Positions 48,281 to 61,300 are shown, numbered from the stretch's first letter. The stretch: 64,000 nucleotides of DNA from Silene conica (GCA_029255685.2 CM055317.2:73893460-73957459); one strand, 5' to 3'. Translations and numbers: made by a program. Notes: generated from the sequence alone by a model not told the origin.

Positions 48281-50582
48281 GAATTCCCCACACTTAAACC
48301 TTACTCGTCCTCGAGTAAGAGATCAAAGAACTATATAACCCTTATTAAAAACAAAGAAACAACTAACTAAGCTACTTATAAGCCGAATCGGGTTTAGCTA
48401 CACCCGTAGCCCTTTCAACTCACAATTTGACATTCATGAGGGAGAATGCCCTATTGCAAGGCAAGTAAGGTCTTGCTACAAAACTTTTGATGCCAACCAG
48501 TAAAAACAAAACACGTATAGACAAGCAACATGCATCGGAAAAGAAAGAAAACCGCTTGCCTCATTCAAGCGGCGGAAAACAACTAAAAGGGAACAAATTC
48601 AAAATCGTAAACTCCCTCACAAATATTAATTCTACAAGTCACTAAGGCAAGAAGGATGACAACAAAACACCGCCAAATCATGCTAAACTAGGCTACTTTC
48701 ATAACCGTTATCCAAATACTTTTGTCAAAGGCGATCGGATGGAATGGAATGATGATCCCCGCAATGCTAAAGGCAAAAGATACAACAAGTCTAGATTCTT
48801 CACAAAGTAAAGGTCATGGGTCGTCCCGAGATCGACAAAACGGCAAGGCAAAATTTGATTTTTTTTTTTTTTTTTTTTTTTTTTTCATCTCTTTTTTCAT
48901 GCCATGAGTTAGGATGGGGTTTGTCCCACGCGTGCTAATGTCCTTTGCTTTCGCCAATCGCTTATTAGGCAACCGGTTAACCTCTAGACAATAGCTTATC
49001 GGGGTGACAATCACTCTGTCTTTGGGCGGTCGAATTCACAACCAAGTGGGAAGCCAACTCAATGGCTACCCTCCAAAGCACATCGAAGTGGTACGCCTCC
49101 ACCAAAACAACATGTTCTTATTCTTTTTCATTAACCATTTTTTTTTTCTTTTCTTTTTCACTTGAGTTTCCCCCTTTTTTTTTTCTTCTTTCAAATCGAT
49201 TCCACTTCTTATGATCATTGACAAAAGCATTCCAAATTTATTCATGAAAGTTATTTTTGGGTTGCCAAACCGCCGAGTCGAACAAGGTCACCAAGACAAG
49301 ATAATCAAAACCATTTCGCATTACGGGGTTGGACAAGGTGACTCACATGCAAACCCTTGACTCGGTATTGGACCATGGTCAGAAAGATACTAGAAAAGCT
49401 TAACCTAGGGTGTTTCAAAAATCATTCTAAAAGACAAAGTCCCAAGTAGAAGAATTATTTGTAAATGCCTAAACGATTTTGTCAAAGTTCTCAATTAGGC
49501 ATTTTTAAAACATTATCCTAAATGCAACTATATGCCATGAATGCAACTAATATAGACATGTTATAATGCAAATGAGACTATCAAACTAAATGCCAAACAA
49601 AGCTAATGCATCTCCTAACAGCACAAAAGAACACAAGCCACACACAATTCTCCACAATGTACTCCACATCCTCCAAATACAAGCCCATCCTCCTCGATTG
49701 TAACAAAAGAATGAAAATGAGAGTGAAATAGAGGTTGGAACGATCATACCGTGGTATCTTCAAGATCCAAAGCGGTGCTCAAGCGAGTGTTACCTATGCG
49801 AAAGGAGGGGAAGCAAACACAAGTATATACAATTCTACACTAATAAGGTAAAAACATGTTTTTGAATTTTTCAAATTTTTCGATTTTTTTGGTATTTTTG
49901 AGGTTTTTCACATTTACAAGAGCAAACAAATATATACAAAGTGGATATTTTCCCTCCCCACACTTAAGATTTACATTGTCCTCAATGTAACAAAGTGCGA
50001 AGGGGGAAATGGAGAAAAAGAACGAAAACAACATGTTTTTGGCTTTTTTGAAATTTTTGAGGAAATAAAAACTTGTTTTTGTATTTTTGTGAAATAAACG
50101 GTTCTTCCTCCCCACACTTATTTATATGCATAATATGAGGAGGAAAACCGGAAAAGAAAGAACATGTTTTTGAAAGTTTTTGGTTTTTCAATTTTTTTTT
50201 GTTTTTTTTTTTTTTTATTTTTTATTTTTATGAAGGCATTAAAAACAAAGGTAAACAAAAGAAAAGAAAAACTAAAAACTAGATTAAAAGCAAACTAAAT
50301 GCTCTAAACTACATGCATGCAATCTATATGTGACAATATGATACAAAATTGAAATCTAATGCATCTAAATGGATGCAAGTATATGCAACTAAACTAAATG
50401 ATATGCAAAGATGAATTAAAAACTTAAAACAAGCTAAAAGAAACTAACTAAATTAACGAAACTAACTAAATGCATGCTAGAAAAAAGAAATGCAAACTAA
50501 CTAAATTTGGATTGAGGGAGTTACTTGCTTTGGATTTTGAAAGGGGAGCACAATCATCACCATCTACCACCTCCAAAGGTGG
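48281..50582 (-). other. Non-coding 3' interior of the Athila-type element
   Basis: Low-complexity region between the last ORF and the 3' LTR, with long T-runs (for example 48,857-48,886 and 50,200-50,218). It holds three copies of a TAAGTGTGGGGA-type purine motif (minus strand) at about 48,285, 49,955 and 50,108. The copy at 48,285 abuts the LTR and is the presumptive polypurine tract. Confidence 0.6.
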
Positions 50583-52298
50583 TCACTCATCACCATTATC
50601 TTCATCATCATCTCCCATACCGCTCACACTACCCTCGGCATTGCCCGCATCAACGACCATGAAGTCGTTAGGGTTGTTCACGAAATCACGAAAGGGGGAG
50701 GCTTGAGAGCCACTAGGTCCCGCATCACCAAAACCGCCTTGGAAGGAAGAGTGCCTCGGAGGGTCCGCATTTCCCCGGAAATTGGGGGGAAAGATCGGGT
50801 CTGAGAAGTAACCCGGGGCAACATTAATTTCCCCGTAAAAACGCCCCTCGGGAGGCACATAACCCCTATCAGGAGGCATGTAGTATGACGGGCGACCACC
50901 ATCCGGATGATGATAACCCTCGCGGACGGACCGATCATAACTCGGAAATGTACCATAGGCTTGATCATGGTAAAGGTAATCCATCCTATAGGTCAAATCC
51001 CTATGCCGCTCATCGGCTATGGCTTTGCGCTGGTCCGCTAAATCCGCTGCATTCTTCATGCCCAAGTCAACTCGGGCCATGAAGTCAATAAGCTCTGGGG
51101 GGCATGAAGAAGAAGATGGACCGGAGGTGGAGGTGGATCCCTGAAAGTATGAGGGACCACTCTGAAACTGGGACATGGAAATGGGGGGCTGCTGAAACTG
51201 CTCAAAAGGAAGGTCAGAAGGAGTGGCACCGACTCTATCTCTGGTGTAAACTGCCGGGGCACGCTGGTCTGGCGGGAGGTCCTCGGGGTCCGCCTCGATG
51301 TCAAGGAGGTAAGAGGTCTTTCCCGGCACAACTCTCATCAACTCGGTGTTTGGCAAAGGGACCGAATTCTTGAACTTGTTGTCAACCCGAATCTGCCAAT
51401 ACTCTTTGCGATCACTGGGGTTATACCGTACCCACCCCAAGGCATCCTGCAAGTATCGGCTAGATAGCACATTCTCGCCCTGAATGAAGTCGACCGTGAA
51501 GTGCCTCTGACAACGGTTGTTGGCAATCAAGGTGACCATTCCCCCAACACAAATGGGGGTAGTAAGCTGAGGTTGGGATGCCAACCTACTCAAGTGAAGG
51601 GCCATATGGTGAGCAATGTTTAATTTCGGGCCACCAACCAAGTAACAACCAAGTATCTCAAGCTCTGTGGTAGTGAAGTTGTGCGGCTCATCCCTAGAGA
51701 AAACGGTCCACCCCATGAACCTATGCCATATTCTAATCGGTGCCAAGTGCACCCTATTAGCCGGTTTCTTTCGGTTTCTATCACTTACAAGACCGGTAAT
51801 GGCTGTCCAAATGAGCTCGGTATCAAAGCCGTCCGGAGCCTTAATGGGCAATTTTCCGTCAAGCCCAAAAATCAAAGCAAATTCCTCTAAAGTGAGACGA
51901 TGTTCCTTATTCATCAAACGGAACTCAAGAAATGCAACTTTCCCCAAAGATCGGTTCTTAGTCACAACCAAAGAACTCAAAAATTCCCAAGTCAACCGGG
52001 GAGATGTGTGAACCGGTTTTGTCTCATACAAGGTTTTCATTCCTAAACCCTCAAAAAGAGCCGCCGTTATTTTCTCAATCCCTAAATCTCTCAATCCGGC
52101 TCTATTAATAAATCTAGTTGGGTGAAGGGGGCGATTCTTAAAATATGTGAAATTACCTTTTTGTTGGATTGAGGCAAAGGTGAGACCGGGAAAGCAAGGA
52201 TCTGGGCCAATGTTACCACTCCCCATTACATTTTCATATTCTTGCTCCACCCTAGGGTCGTGCCTTGATTTGGATCGCCTTTCTGTTCTTCCCGACAT
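50583..52298 (-). CDS. Athila-element ORF in the envelope position
   Basis: 571-residue open frame downstream of gag-pol. Its first half resembles the family called Athila ORF-1 in plant annotations (segments such as RLTLEEFALIFGLDG). The C-terminal part is Pro/Gly/Ser/Asp-rich. Its function is unknown; it is part of the retroelement and not a host gene. Confidence 0.7.
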   Translation of the reverse strand: MSGRTERRSKSRHDPRVEQEYENVMGSGNIGPDPCFPGLTFASIQQKGNFTYFKNRPLHPTRFINRAGLRDLGIEKITAALFEGLGMKTLYETKPVHTSPRLTWEFLSSLVVTKNRSLGKVAFLEFRLMNKEHRLTLEEFALIFGLDGKLPIKAPDGFDTELIWTAITGLVSDRNRKKPANRVHLAPIRIWHRFMGWTVFSRDEPHNFTTTELEILGCYLVGGPKLNIAHHMALHLSRLASQPQLTTPICVGGMVTLIANNRCQRHFTVDFIQGENVLSSRYLQDALGWVRYNPSDRKEYWQIRVDNKFKNSVPLPNTELMRVVPGKTSYLLDIEADPEDLPPDQRAPAVYTRDRVGATPSDLPFEQFQQPPISMSQFQSGPSYFQGSTSTSGPSSSSCPPELIDFMARVDLGMKNAADLADQRKAIADERHRDLTYRMDYLYHDQAYGTFPSYDRSVREGYHHPDGGRPSYYMPPDRGYVPPEGRFYGEINVAPGYFSDPIFPPNFRGNADPPRHSSFQGGFGDAGPSGSQASPFRDFVNNPNDFMVVDAGNAEGSVSGMGDDDEDNGDE

Positions 52299-52489
52299 GG
52301 TTAATTGAAGGATAAGTGATGAGGGAGTAAAGGGGGTTTTGATTTGAGAGAGTTTGGTGAAGTTTGTTGGGGTTTTTGAAGGTTAGGGATGAAGAGGGGT
52401 GAAGGAAATAAGGAAGAGGGATGAATAAATGAAGGGAAATGAAGAAGAAATGAGGTAGAAATGAAGAAAAGAAGGGGATTCACGAGCTC

Positions 52490-53115
52490 TTAAAACGCGA
52501 CAGAACACTCCCAGCCGGTCCTGGACCGGCGGCCGGTCGACCGGCTGAGAGTGAGGGTTTCAAAATTTTTTTGCTTTTTCAAAAATTACTAAGGGGCTTG
52601 ATTCTGAGCCGGCGGACCGGCTGCCGGCCGACCGGCTGCCGGCCGACCGGCTCAAAAATCAGGTCTTCGTATCTCCTACGTCTTCTTTTCTTCTTCTTTT
52701 CAACTCACAAAAACTCCCAGCCGGCGGACCGGCTGCCGGCCGACCGGCTGGGGATCCTTTCTTCGTCTTCTTCTTCTTCAACCATCCTCACTTACAAACA
52801 CCCCCAGCCGGCGGACCGGATGCCTGCCGACCGGCTGGGGATCCTTTCTTCTTGCTTGCTCTTCATATGGGTTCATACATCACATGATTCTCAGCCGGTG
52901 GACCGGCTGCCGGCCTACCGGCTGGGAATCACTTCCTCTTGAGTTTCGATTTTTGAATAAGTACTCGTCTTCTCAGCCGGTTGACCGGCTGCCGGTTAGG
53001 TACAGGCTGGGGATGCAAAATCTGAAATCTGCCCAAATAAACTATCAAAAACAGAAATGTGTCCAGGGCCTCCCAGCCGGTAGGGTACCGTCGGCCGGTT
53101 GGCCGGCTGGGAGTA
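52490..53115. repeat. Seven GC-rich palindromic modules in the Athila interior
   Basis: Copies of a module with words such as CCAGCCGGCGGACCGGCTG and CCGGCCGACCGGCTG occur at about 52,511, 52,607, 52,716, 52,803, 52,890, 52,974 and 53,073, roughly every 90 bases. They are separated by pyrimidine-rich spacers (tcttcttcttc). The same module occurs five times in each LTR. Confidence 0.8.
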
Positions 53116-53388
53116 CCTGTACACAATTTCGAGAAATAATTTAATTTGAACATAAAAATCAACTTTGCCTACAACGGTTTTGCCAATAATCCTCCGACTA
53201 TACCCATGAATCTTCCACAAACAAGCAACAAACATATCCAAATATCTCATGCAACCTAAAAATTAAACTAAAACCGAACTAACAAAGAAACTAACATGAA
53301 AACTAGATGAACTAAAGAGAACTAATACTTACAACCGGTGGTTGTTGAGTGACTCCACCAAACCTTTCATGATCAAACTTCCTTGAAA

Positions 53389-56300
53389 CTAATCCTCCTC
53401 GGGGAGTGGATCCCCGAGGTCAACAACTTCGACGGTGCCTTTGGAGTCCCCTTCATAATAGCGCTTAATCCGATGCCCGTTGACTTTGAAGGTGCCACCG
53501 CCTTCACTCCAAAGTTCAAAGGCCCCATGAGGTGAAATATCCATCACTTTGAAGGGCCCGGACCATCGTGATCTAAGCTTCCCGGGAAAGTTCTTGACCC
53601 TAGAATTGAAGAGGAGAACAAGGTCTCCTACGCTCACATTTTTCTTCACTAGCTTGGCATCATGCCACTTCTTCGTTTGCTCCTTATAGAGTTTTGAACT
53701 CTCATAAGCTTCATATCTAAGCTCCTCGAGCTCACTCATTTGAAAGAACCTTTTCTCCCCGGCCATGTCTAAATTGAAGTTCATCTCCTTCAAGGCCCAC
53801 CAAGCCTTGTGCTCAAGCTCCACCGGGAGGTGGCATGCTTTCCCGTACACAAGCTTGTAGGGAGTCATTCCTATAGGAGTTTTGTAGGCCGTCCTCAAAG
53901 CCCATAGCACATCGTTCAATTTTTGGGACCAATCTTTCCGGTTCTTTTGCACCACCTTCTCTAGAATAGCTTTGACTTGACGATTTGAAACCTCCACTTG
54001 CCCACTAGTTTGAGGATGGTAGGCAAGTGCTACCTTGTGGGTCACTCCATAGGAGGCTAGGAGGGCTTTGAAAGTATGTTTCCGGAAGTGAGAACCTCCG
54101 TCACTTATCACTATTCGGGGTACACCAAAACGGGGAAAGATGATGGTCTTGAAGAGCTTTACCACTACCTTGGAGTCATTGGTGGGGGAGGCAACCGCCT
54201 CAATCCATTTCGAGACATAATCCACGGCTACTAAGATGTACTCATTCCCGCATGAATTGGGGAAAGGTCCCTTGAAGTCAATCCCCCAACAATCGAACAA
54301 CTCAATCTCCAAGATGGTTTTTAGGGGCATCTCATTCCTTTTACCGATGTTGCCCGACCTTTGACAAGCATCACAAGATCTAACAACATCGTGAATGTCT
54401 TTGAACATTGAAGGCCAAAAAAACCCTCCTTGAAGAACCTTGGCTATAGTCCGTGAAGCCGCCAAGTGCCCTCCATAGGCGGAGTTGTGAACCCTATCAA
54501 CAATTTCGAGCCCCTCTTCCTTTGATACACATCTCCTCAAGAGCCCATCCCCACACTTCTTGAAAAGGTAGGGATCATCCCAAAAATATCTCTTAGCATC
54601 AACCTTCAACTTTCTCCTTTCTCTTGCTTCCAACTCCTCCGGGATAAAGCCATTAACAAGATAATTGGCAATATCCGCAAACCAAGGCAACTTATTGCCT
54701 ATTGCCATCAAACTATCCTCACGCAACCATTCATTGATTGGGCCATCTCTATCATGCAAACCATGATCCTCAAAAGTCAATCTAGACAAGTGGTCCGCAA
54801 CCACATTCTCCGACCCCGACTTGTCCCTTATCTCTAGATCAAATTCTTGGAGTAAAAGAACCCACCTCAAGAGTCTTGGCTTGGCATCTTTCTTCAACAT
54901 TAATTGCCTGAAAGCGGTGTGATCGGAGTACACCACCACTTTAGATCCCATGAGATATTGCCGAAACTTCTCAATGGCATGCACGATTGCCAACATCTCC
55001 TTTTCGGTCGTGGAATACTTTGCTTGAGTTGAATCAAGGGTCTTGCTTGAATAGTATATCACGTGGTGTTTCCTATCCACAACTTGACCTAGGACCGCTC
55101 CTACCGCGTAGTCGGATGCGTCACACATAATCTCAAAAGGCAATCCCCAATCCGGAGCACGAATAATAGGAGCCGTCACAAGTGCTTCTTTGATCCTAGC
55201 AAAGGCTTCAAGACAATCATTAGTAAACAAAAAGGGAGCATCCTTGAGAAGAAGAGAAGTCAATGGCTTGGCAATTTTGGAAAAATCTTTGATAAAACGC
55301 CGGTAAAAGCCGGCATGTCCAAGAAAACTCCTCACCCCTTTCACATTTGTGGGGGGTGACAAGTTCTCAATGACCGCCACTTTTGCACCATCAACTTCTA
55401 TGCCCCTCTTGGACACTATGTGACCGAGCACAATCCCCTCCTCTACCATGAAATGGCATTTCTCCCAATTTAGGACAAGGTTGTGCTCCTCACATCTTTT
55501 CAATACATTCACAAGATTAGAAAGCCCTAGGTCAAATGAATCACCATGAACACTAAAATCGTCCATAAAAACCTCCATAGATTTCTCAAGGAAATCGGCA
55601 AAGATGGCCATCATGCACCTTTGAAAGGTGCCGGGTGCATTACACAACCCGAATGGCATCCGCCGATAAGCATACACACCTTGGGGGCATGTAAAAGTTG
55701 TTTTCTCTTGGTCTTCCGGGTGAATAGGTATTTGAAAAAACCCGGAATAACCGTCAAGAAAACAATAGTACGAATGCCCCGCAAGCCTCTCTAGCATTTG
55801 ATCAATGAAGGGGATTGGGAAATGGTCTTTGAGAGTTGCCGCATTCAACTTACGGTAATCGATGCACATCCTCCAACCGGTCACCGGACGAGTCGGTAAG
55901 AGTGTCCCATCCTCTTGTGTAACCAATGTTACACCCCCCTTCTTGGGGACAACATGGACGGGGCTCACCCACCGACTATCCGTGATCTCATATATGATTC
56001 CGGCCTCAAGCAATTTAAGGACTTCACTCTTCACTACATCCGCCATTTTCGGATTCAATCTCCTTTGACCTTCCACTCTAGGTCGACTCCCTTCCTCTAG
56101 AATTATTCTATGCATGCAAAGGTTCGGGCTTAGCCCCTTGATGTCATCAAGGCTATACCCCAATGAGCTCCTATGATCCTTTAAAGTTGAAATGAGTTTG
56201 GATTCTTGTTGCTCATTGAGGTTGGCATTGATGATCACCGGGTAAGCCTCTCCCTCCCCAAGAAAGGCGTACTTGAGGGAGGGAGGAAGGGTTTTGAGTT

Positions 56301-59300
56301 GTACCTTTGGAGGGAGCATTCCCTCCACCTTCTCAACTTCTTCATCTTCAAGCTCAATGTCCTCATCCATTTCCTTGTCTTCACTAGTTGTGATGCCACA
56401 TAATTGTTCCATGTGGCCTTCCTCCTCTTCTTCCATCTCTACCATCTCCCTTACCACTTGCTCCACAATGTCCAATGTAAATGCCTCATCCTGCTTTGGA
56501 CCTTTCATCATAGTAGGTAGATTAAACTCAATTTTGTCATCCCCAACTCTAAAGGTGAGCCGCCCATTCTTAACGTCTATCAAGACGCCTCCGGTAGCCA
56601 AGAAAGGCCTACCAAGGATGATGGGAGTGTGGCTATCCTCCGGAATATCAAGGACAACAAAATCGGCGGGAATCAAGTGCTTACCCACTTTGACGGGTAC
56701 ATCCTCAAGCACTCCCAAAGGGCGCTTGACGGACCTATCCGCCAATTGGAGGGTGATACTTGTAGGAACTAAATCATTCAAACCAATTCTTTTTGCAACT
56801 TTCAAAGGAAGTACACTTACACTAGCTCCTAAATCACAAAGGGCACGAGAGATTGGAATGCCACCAACTATGCAAGGGATAGAGAAACTCCCCGGATCAC
56901 CAAGTTTCTTTGGCTCCTTTTGGAGGAGAAGTGCACTACACTCCTCCCTCATAGCCATTACTTCTTGGTCACCCAAGGTTCTCTTGCCCGACAAAATTTC
57001 TTTTAAAAATTTGGAATAAGTTGGCATATTCAATATCACCTCCGTAAAGGGAAGAGTCACTTCAAGTTTTTCAATCATTTTACAAAAATTTGTGAACTTG
57101 AGGTTTTCCTTTCCCTTCAAAGCCCTTGAAGGATAAGGCAAGCTAGTTGGTTGAGGGTTAGATAGTACCTTGGTGGGTGTTGGTTTGCTTGTTACCTTAG
57201 TAGTTGGTTGTGGAACCAACTCCTCTTGTCTAGCATCCACCTCCTCCAAGATAACTTCATCTTCTTTCTCCTCATAAGGGAGGTCCTCCACATAAAAGTC
57301 ATCATCCCTTGAATTGCCACCATCAACTTCTTTTCCTTTGTCTTTCACAAGTTCCAAGATAGGCTCCTCTTCACCATAGTTGTAGTCTTTGTACGGGTCT
57401 TCTAGCTCCGTTCCACTTCTCAAAATCACCGCATGTGCTTGGTGATTGTGTGATGCATCTTTGGAACTTTGACCTTGGGCAAGGAAGCCGCCCGGTGGCC
57501 TTTGTGGATTGGCTAGAGCTTGAGAGGCAACTCGAGCCTCCATTTCCCGTATCTCCCTTTGGTTGGCACTCTTCAAATTAGCCATCTCTTGGGTATGAGT
57601 TGCTTGCATGTTCTTGACAAGCTTCAATAACTCACCCACTTGGGAATCACTAGTATCTTGGTGAGGTGCATTGGTGAGGGGCAAGGGGAATCCATAATCA
57701 TTCCTTGCACCCCCACCTTGAGAGTTGCCCTTCGGAACTTGATTGTTGAAGTTTTGGCCTTGATTGTTTGGTGGAAAGTTTTGGTTGAAATTTTGATTGT
57801 AATTTGGGTTGTTAGGATTTTGTGGGTTGTGGTTGTAGTTGGTTTGATTTTGATTGGGGTTGTTTTGAAATGGTGGTGGATTGAAGCTTTGGTTTTGGTG
57901 TTGGTTGTAGTTTGGGTTGTTGAAATTTGGATTGAAATTTTGTGGATTTTGGTTGTTTTGGAAATTGGGGTTGAAGTTTGGATCATTGAAACCTTGTTGA
58001 AAGCCTTGATTGGCTTGATTGGATTGGTTGCCTTGGTAGAAATTGTTGTTGTTGAAATTGTTCCTTGGATTGAAGTTTCCACCCCTTGGTTGAAAACCGG
58101 GGGGGTTTTGCACTTGAGGTTGTTGAATTTGATGAGGATTCAACACGTTGGTGCTCTTGTAACTTATATAAGGACTACCTCTAATCCCTTGGTGATAGTA
58201 GTTTGAATTGGGGTTGAAAGTATTTTGGTTTCTAGGATTGTTGAATGCTTGAAAAGCATACAATTCTTCCTCACTTCCACTTCCCTCAATTGAGTTGTTT
58301 GCACAAACTTCAAATGTGTGCCCACTTCCTCCGCATAAATCACATGTGGCAACACTATTTACTTGGTACATCCCCGGGACATTGTTCTTGGTTTCTTTGC
58401 TAGTGGAGCCCTTTGTCAATTCCTCCAATTTCTTGGTTAACATGTCCAACTTGACATTGGTTTCTTCGTTTGCCTTAGCATTGGAAAGGTGCTCACTAGG
58501 GTACTTGCTACTCTTCCTCAAGACATTCCCCCTAGTACCATAGTTTTCCTCCGAATCAACAATCTTCTTAATGAGTTCCGTTCCTTCCTCATGTGGCAAG
58601 TGGTCAAAGCTACCACCCGCCGATGCATTAACCATTTCCTTAGTCCGGGAGAGAAGAGTTTGAAAAAAAGTTTGGGTTGTGTACCAAGGTGGTATCCCGT
58701 GGTGTGGGCACTTGGCTAGCAAATCTTGGTATCTATCCCAAGCTTCTCCCAAAGATTCTCCCTCGTCTTGTTGAAACTGAGTTATCTCATTCCGGAGCAT
58801 CGCGGTCTTGGAGGATGGGTAGTACTTGGCAAGGAAAGTCGTTGCCAAGTCGTCCCATGTGGTGAATGTATTTGGAGCATGGACATTTAGCCACCTATCG
58901 GCCTTGTCGGTTAAGGAATAGGGGAAAAGCATAAGCCTTAGTGTCTCCTCGGGTACTCCGGTTTTCTTTATCATCGCGACTTTACCCTTGAACTTTCTCA
59001 AGTGCCCATGAGCATCTTCGTGGGAAGCCCCGCTAAAGGCATTCTTTTCGATTGAACTCATTTGCGAAGGGTGTATTTCGAAATTTTGAGGAACAAGGAC
59101 CCCGAAGTTGATTGGATTGGTGGTGTCATTGTGATTGGGCCGGTTATGATCACGAAGAGCGGCCATTATATGAATTGGATGGTTGTTTGGAAAGTGTGGT
59201 GATTGTGGTGGTGATTGATAAAACGGATTGTCAAAACTTTCGGATGTTGGGCTAGGATTGCTTTGATTGGGACTTGGTGGTTCGGATGAAGATGGGTTGT

Positions 59301-59433
59301 TTTGGCTAGTAGATGCTTGGGACGCAATTCTTACTCTTGCAATGGTCTTCCTCCTTAAAGCCCGAAAGAGCCTCTCCGGTTCGGAAGATGACAACAAAGA
59401 GTTAGAGTCACCCCTAGGCATAAAACTTAGCAA
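53389..59433 (-). CDS. gag-pol polyprotein of the Athila-type element
   Basis: A single open region of 2014 residues. In order it has a gag capsid-like domain, a long Asn/Pro/Gln-rich linker, a zinc knuckle-like CDLCGGSGH, an aspartic protease, Ty3/Gypsy reverse transcriptase, RNase H, and integrase with its zinc-binding region. Domain order (RT before integrase) and the tRNA-Asp primer site fit Athila/Tat-lineage Ty3/Gypsy elements. It appears whole as a fossil copy. Confidence 0.92.
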   Translation of the reverse strand: MLSFMPRGDSNSLLSSSEPERLFRALRRKTIARVRIASQASTSQNNPSSSEPPSPNQSNPSPTSESFDNPFYQSPPQSPHFPNNHPIHIMAALRDHNRPNHNDTTNPINFGVLVPQNFEIHPSQMSSIEKNAFSGASHEDAHGHLRKFKGKVAMIKKTGVPEETLRLMLFPYSLTDKADRWLNVHAPNTFTTWDDLATTFLAKYYPSSKTAMLRNEITQFQQDEGESLGEAWDRYQDLLAKCPHHGIPPWYTTQTFFQTLLSRTKEMVNASAGGSFDHLPHEEGTELIKKIVDSEENYGTRGNVLRKSSKYPSEHLSNAKANEETNVKLDMLTKKLEELTKGSTSKETKNNVPGMYQVNSVATCDLCGGSGHTFEVCANNSIEGSGSEEELYAFQAFNNPRNQNTFNPNSNYYHQGIRGSPYISYKSTNVLNPHQIQQPQVQNPPGFQPRGGNFNPRNNFNNNNFYQGNQSNQANQGFQQGFNDPNFNPNFQNNQNPQNFNPNFNNPNYNQHQNQSFNPPPFQNNPNQNQTNYNHNPQNPNNPNYNQNFNQNFPPNNQGQNFNNQVPKGNSQGGGARNDYGFPLPLTNAPHQDTSDSQVGELLKLVKNMQATHTQEMANLKSANQREIREMEARVASQALANPQRPPGGFLAQGQSSKDASHNHQAHAVILRSGTELEDPYKDYNYGEEEPILELVKDKGKEVDGGNSRDDDFYVEDLPYEEKEDEVILEEVDARQEELVPQPTTKVTSKPTPTKVLSNPQPTSLPYPSRALKGKENLKFTNFCKMIEKLEVTLPFTEVILNMPTYSKFLKEILSGKRTLGDQEVMAMREECSALLLQKEPKKLGDPGSFSIPCIVGGIPISRALCDLGASVSVLPLKVAKRIGLNDLVPTSITLQLADRSVKRPLGVLEDVPVKVGKHLIPADFVVLDIPEDSHTPIILGRPFLATGGVLIDVKNGRLTFRVGDDKIEFNLPTMMKGPKQDEAFTLDIVEQVVREMVEMEEEEEGHMEQLCGITTSEDKEMDEDIELEDEEVEKVEGMLPPKVQLKTLPPSLKYAFLGEGEAYPVIINANLNEQQESKLISTLKDHRSSLGYSLDDIKGLSPNLCMHRIILEEGSRPRVEGQRRLNPKMADVVKSEVLKLLEAGIIYEITDSRWVSPVHVVPKKGGVTLVTQEDGTLLPTRPVTGWRMCIDYRKLNAATLKDHFPIPFIDQMLERLAGHSYYCFLDGYSGFFQIPIHPEDQEKTTFTCPQGVYAYRRMPFGLCNAPGTFQRCMMAIFADFLEKSMEVFMDDFSVHGDSFDLGLSNLVNVLKRCEEHNLVLNWEKCHFMVEEGIVLGHIVSKRGIEVDGAKVAVIENLSPPTNVKGVRSFLGHAGFYRRFIKDFSKIAKPLTSLLLKDAPFLFTNDCLEAFARIKEALVTAPIIRAPDWGLPFEIMCDASDYAVGAVLGQVVDRKHHVIYYSSKTLDSTQAKYSTTEKEMLAIVHAIEKFRQYLMGSKVVVYSDHTAFRQLMLKKDAKPRLLRWVLLLQEFDLEIRDKSGSENVVADHLSRLTFEDHGLHDRDGPINEWLREDSLMAIGNKLPWFADIANYLVNGFIPEELEARERRKLKVDAKRYFWDDPYLFKKCGDGLLRRCVSKEEGLEIVDRVHNSAYGGHLAASRTIAKVLQGGFFWPSMFKDIHDVVRSCDACQRSGNIGKRNEMPLKTILEIELFDCWGIDFKGPFPNSCGNEYILVAVDYVSKWIEAVASPTNDSKVVVKLFKTIIFPRFGVPRIVISDGGSHFRKHTFKALLASYGVTHKVALAYHPQTSGQVEVSNRQVKAILEKVVQKNRKDWSQKLNDVLWALRTAYKTPIGMTPYKLVYGKACHLPVELEHKAWWALKEMNFNLDMAGEKRFFQMSELEELRYEAYESSKLYKEQTKKWHDAKLVKKNVSVGDLVLLFNSRVKNFPGKLRSRWSGPFKVMDISPHGAFELWSEGGGTFKVNGHRIKRYYEGDSKGTVEVVDLGDPLPEED

Positions 59434-59584
59434 ACAAATTAGTCGTCCTAGTGCTTGTTAAACACTAGGGTGAGCAATAAAACAAGCACTCTACAATTAA
59501 CTACCAAATCTTTGATCAAAACAAAACAAGTTCAACTAACTCTAGACTAAAACTAAAACTAAACTACACAACTTCTAAACACCG

Positions 59585-59602
59585 TCCCCGGCAACGGCGC
59601 CA
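59585..59602 (-). other. Primer-binding site of the Athila-type element
   Basis: The minus strand reads TGGCGCCGTTGCCGGGGA, complementary to the 3' end of plant tRNA-Asp as is usual for Athila, three bases inside the 5' LTR boundary. Confidence 0.85.
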
Positions 59603-59605
59603 TTT

Positions 59606-61295
59606 TGGTGGCCAGTTTTTGTCGTCGATACCGGCATCAAACACATTTATAAAGAACCCAAATTAAGTAGTAAAATCGGGTTATCGTTCGCGAAGACGGT
59701 GGGGATAGTTGTATAGTTATGCTTTAATTTAAGTATGAGTCGGAGTAAAAGGTTTTGGTTTGGAAAAACTAATTAACTACTAAAGCAAGTAAATCTAGAT
59801 GAAGTTGATGATAAAGAGGACTAGGGTGTCGGGGGTCACCTAGGTAAGTCGGTAGCCAAACGTAAGATAACGGTCTTGTATCACTTCTATGGTAGGTCTA
59901 GGGTTGTCTCTTCTCTCGAGTTGACAAACCCTTAGGTCGAGTCTAGTCCTAGCTTTCGCTACAAACCAAGCTAACCTAACACACAAGCATGCTCATGAAA
60001 CCCCAAGACTTTCGTCTAAAGCAAACAAAGTGAAGACTAACACCCAACCGTCGTTGAGGCATTTCATCAAACACATAACATGCAAGATGCGAAAACTTTA
60101 ACCAAAGAAGCAAACAAGACTAACTCTAGGCATTTTTCATGGCTACTAACTACCCAAGCAAACCCCCTAACCCTAGAATAAGACTACTCACACATGGCTA
60201 AGGAATAAACTTGAACAAATAAAGTATTAATGCTAAACATGGTGGAAATTAATGAGAGTAAATAATTGAACAAGCAAAACTAAAACAAAATGCAAAGACA
60301 AAGTAGAGATTAGGAAGATTATACCAATAATAAGGAAAAAGCAAGGAACTTGGATTACAACTTGGAAGATTTTCTCAAACCCTCAAATTACAACCCAATA
60401 AAAATCTTCTAAAATTGCCCAAGAACAAAGCTAAGAGAATTACTAAGAGAGGATTAACTAATATTGAAAGATTAAATAAAGATCTAAGGAAGATTAAAAT
60501 ATTAAGAGAGTTTTTTGAGTCTAAGTCTAGAGTAATGAAACAGTAAAAAAAACCCTAAAATAAGCTTAAGAATGCGTGATAATAAAATGACACAAGTGCG
60601 GGTTTATATAGAGTGCGGAAATACGAAAAAGGCCTCTCAGCCGGTCGACCGGCTGCCGGTGGTGGACCGGCTGAGAGCCCAAAATCCGACTTCTGACTTT
60701 TCTTCAAATGGTCCTTGATTCCCAGCCGGCCGGCCGGCTGCCGGTCTGGCACCGGCTGGGAGGCTTGTCCTTAACTTCTGATTTCTTCTCTTCTTCTTCT
60801 TGGCTACAGGTACCCTCAGCCGGTTCACCGGCCGCCGGTGGTGGACCGGCTGGGGACCCTTTTACTTGAATCTGCCCAAAAACGACATTTTCTTCACATC
60901 TTCTAAATTGGCTAAGAATGGGATATGCTCCCCAGCCGGCCGGCCGGCTGCCGGTTGGCCACCGGCTGGGAGCCTATTCTTAAGGGGCTGTAACATTTTC
61001 TTCAAAATCAAGTCCAGGTTCCCCAGCCTGCCTACCGGCCGCCGGCTGGGTACCGGCTGGGAAGGCCTGGGCTCTTGCCTTGCTAATTTCTTCATAATTC
61101 TTCATAAATCGCTCTAAATCCGCCTCGATTTCTCTCGTTTCTTCGCCCCCGCCGTAATACCTACAAAAAGTGGATAGAATAGGAATATACGAGGCAACAG
61201 ACGTAAAAACACCCAAAGACACGCAAATCGAGGTCGAATCGTGACCGAAAATAAAGAAAACGAAAAGAAAATGACGACCAAAATGGAGCTCATCA
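59606..61295 (-). repeat. 5' LTR of the Athila-type element
   Basis: 1690 bp, begins TGATGAGCTCC on the minus strand. It also carries five GC-rich palindromic modules. Confidence 0.9.
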
Positions 61296-61300
61296 GTTAG

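Larger units (their letters stand above)
46591..61295 (-). mobile_element. Athila-type Ty3/Gypsy LTR retrotransposon, looks whole
   Basis: Two 1690-bp LTRs (46,591-48,280 and 59,606-61,295) begin TGATGAGCTCC and end GCCACCA on the minus strand, flanked by the 5-bp duplication GTTAG (46,586-46,590 and 61,296-61,300). A tRNA-Asp-type primer site (TGGCGCCGTTGCCGGGGA) follows the 5' LTR. Then come one long gag-pol region, a GC-rich repeat spacer, a further ORF in the envelope position and a purine tract before the 3' LTR. I saw only about three LTR differences by eye, so at commonly used plant rates the insertion is of the order of 0.1 million years old (inference). It is described here only as a recent fossil copy. 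Confidence 0.93.

Noticed and set aside
47540-48291. Several frames rich in PAGRPAAGR or TGRR
   Set aside because: Generated by the GC-rich palindromic modules inside the LTR; the same frames recur at 60,555-61,222 in the other LTR.
56273-57019. 248-residue plus-strand Ser-rich frame
   Set aside because: Antisense to the protease region of the Athila polyprotein.
57640-58206. Val/Leu/Ile-rich plus-strand frame resembling a membrane protein
   Set aside because: It is the antisense of the Asn/Pro/Gln-rich linker in the gag part of the Athila element; hydrophobicity is an artefact of complementing AAT/AAC codons.
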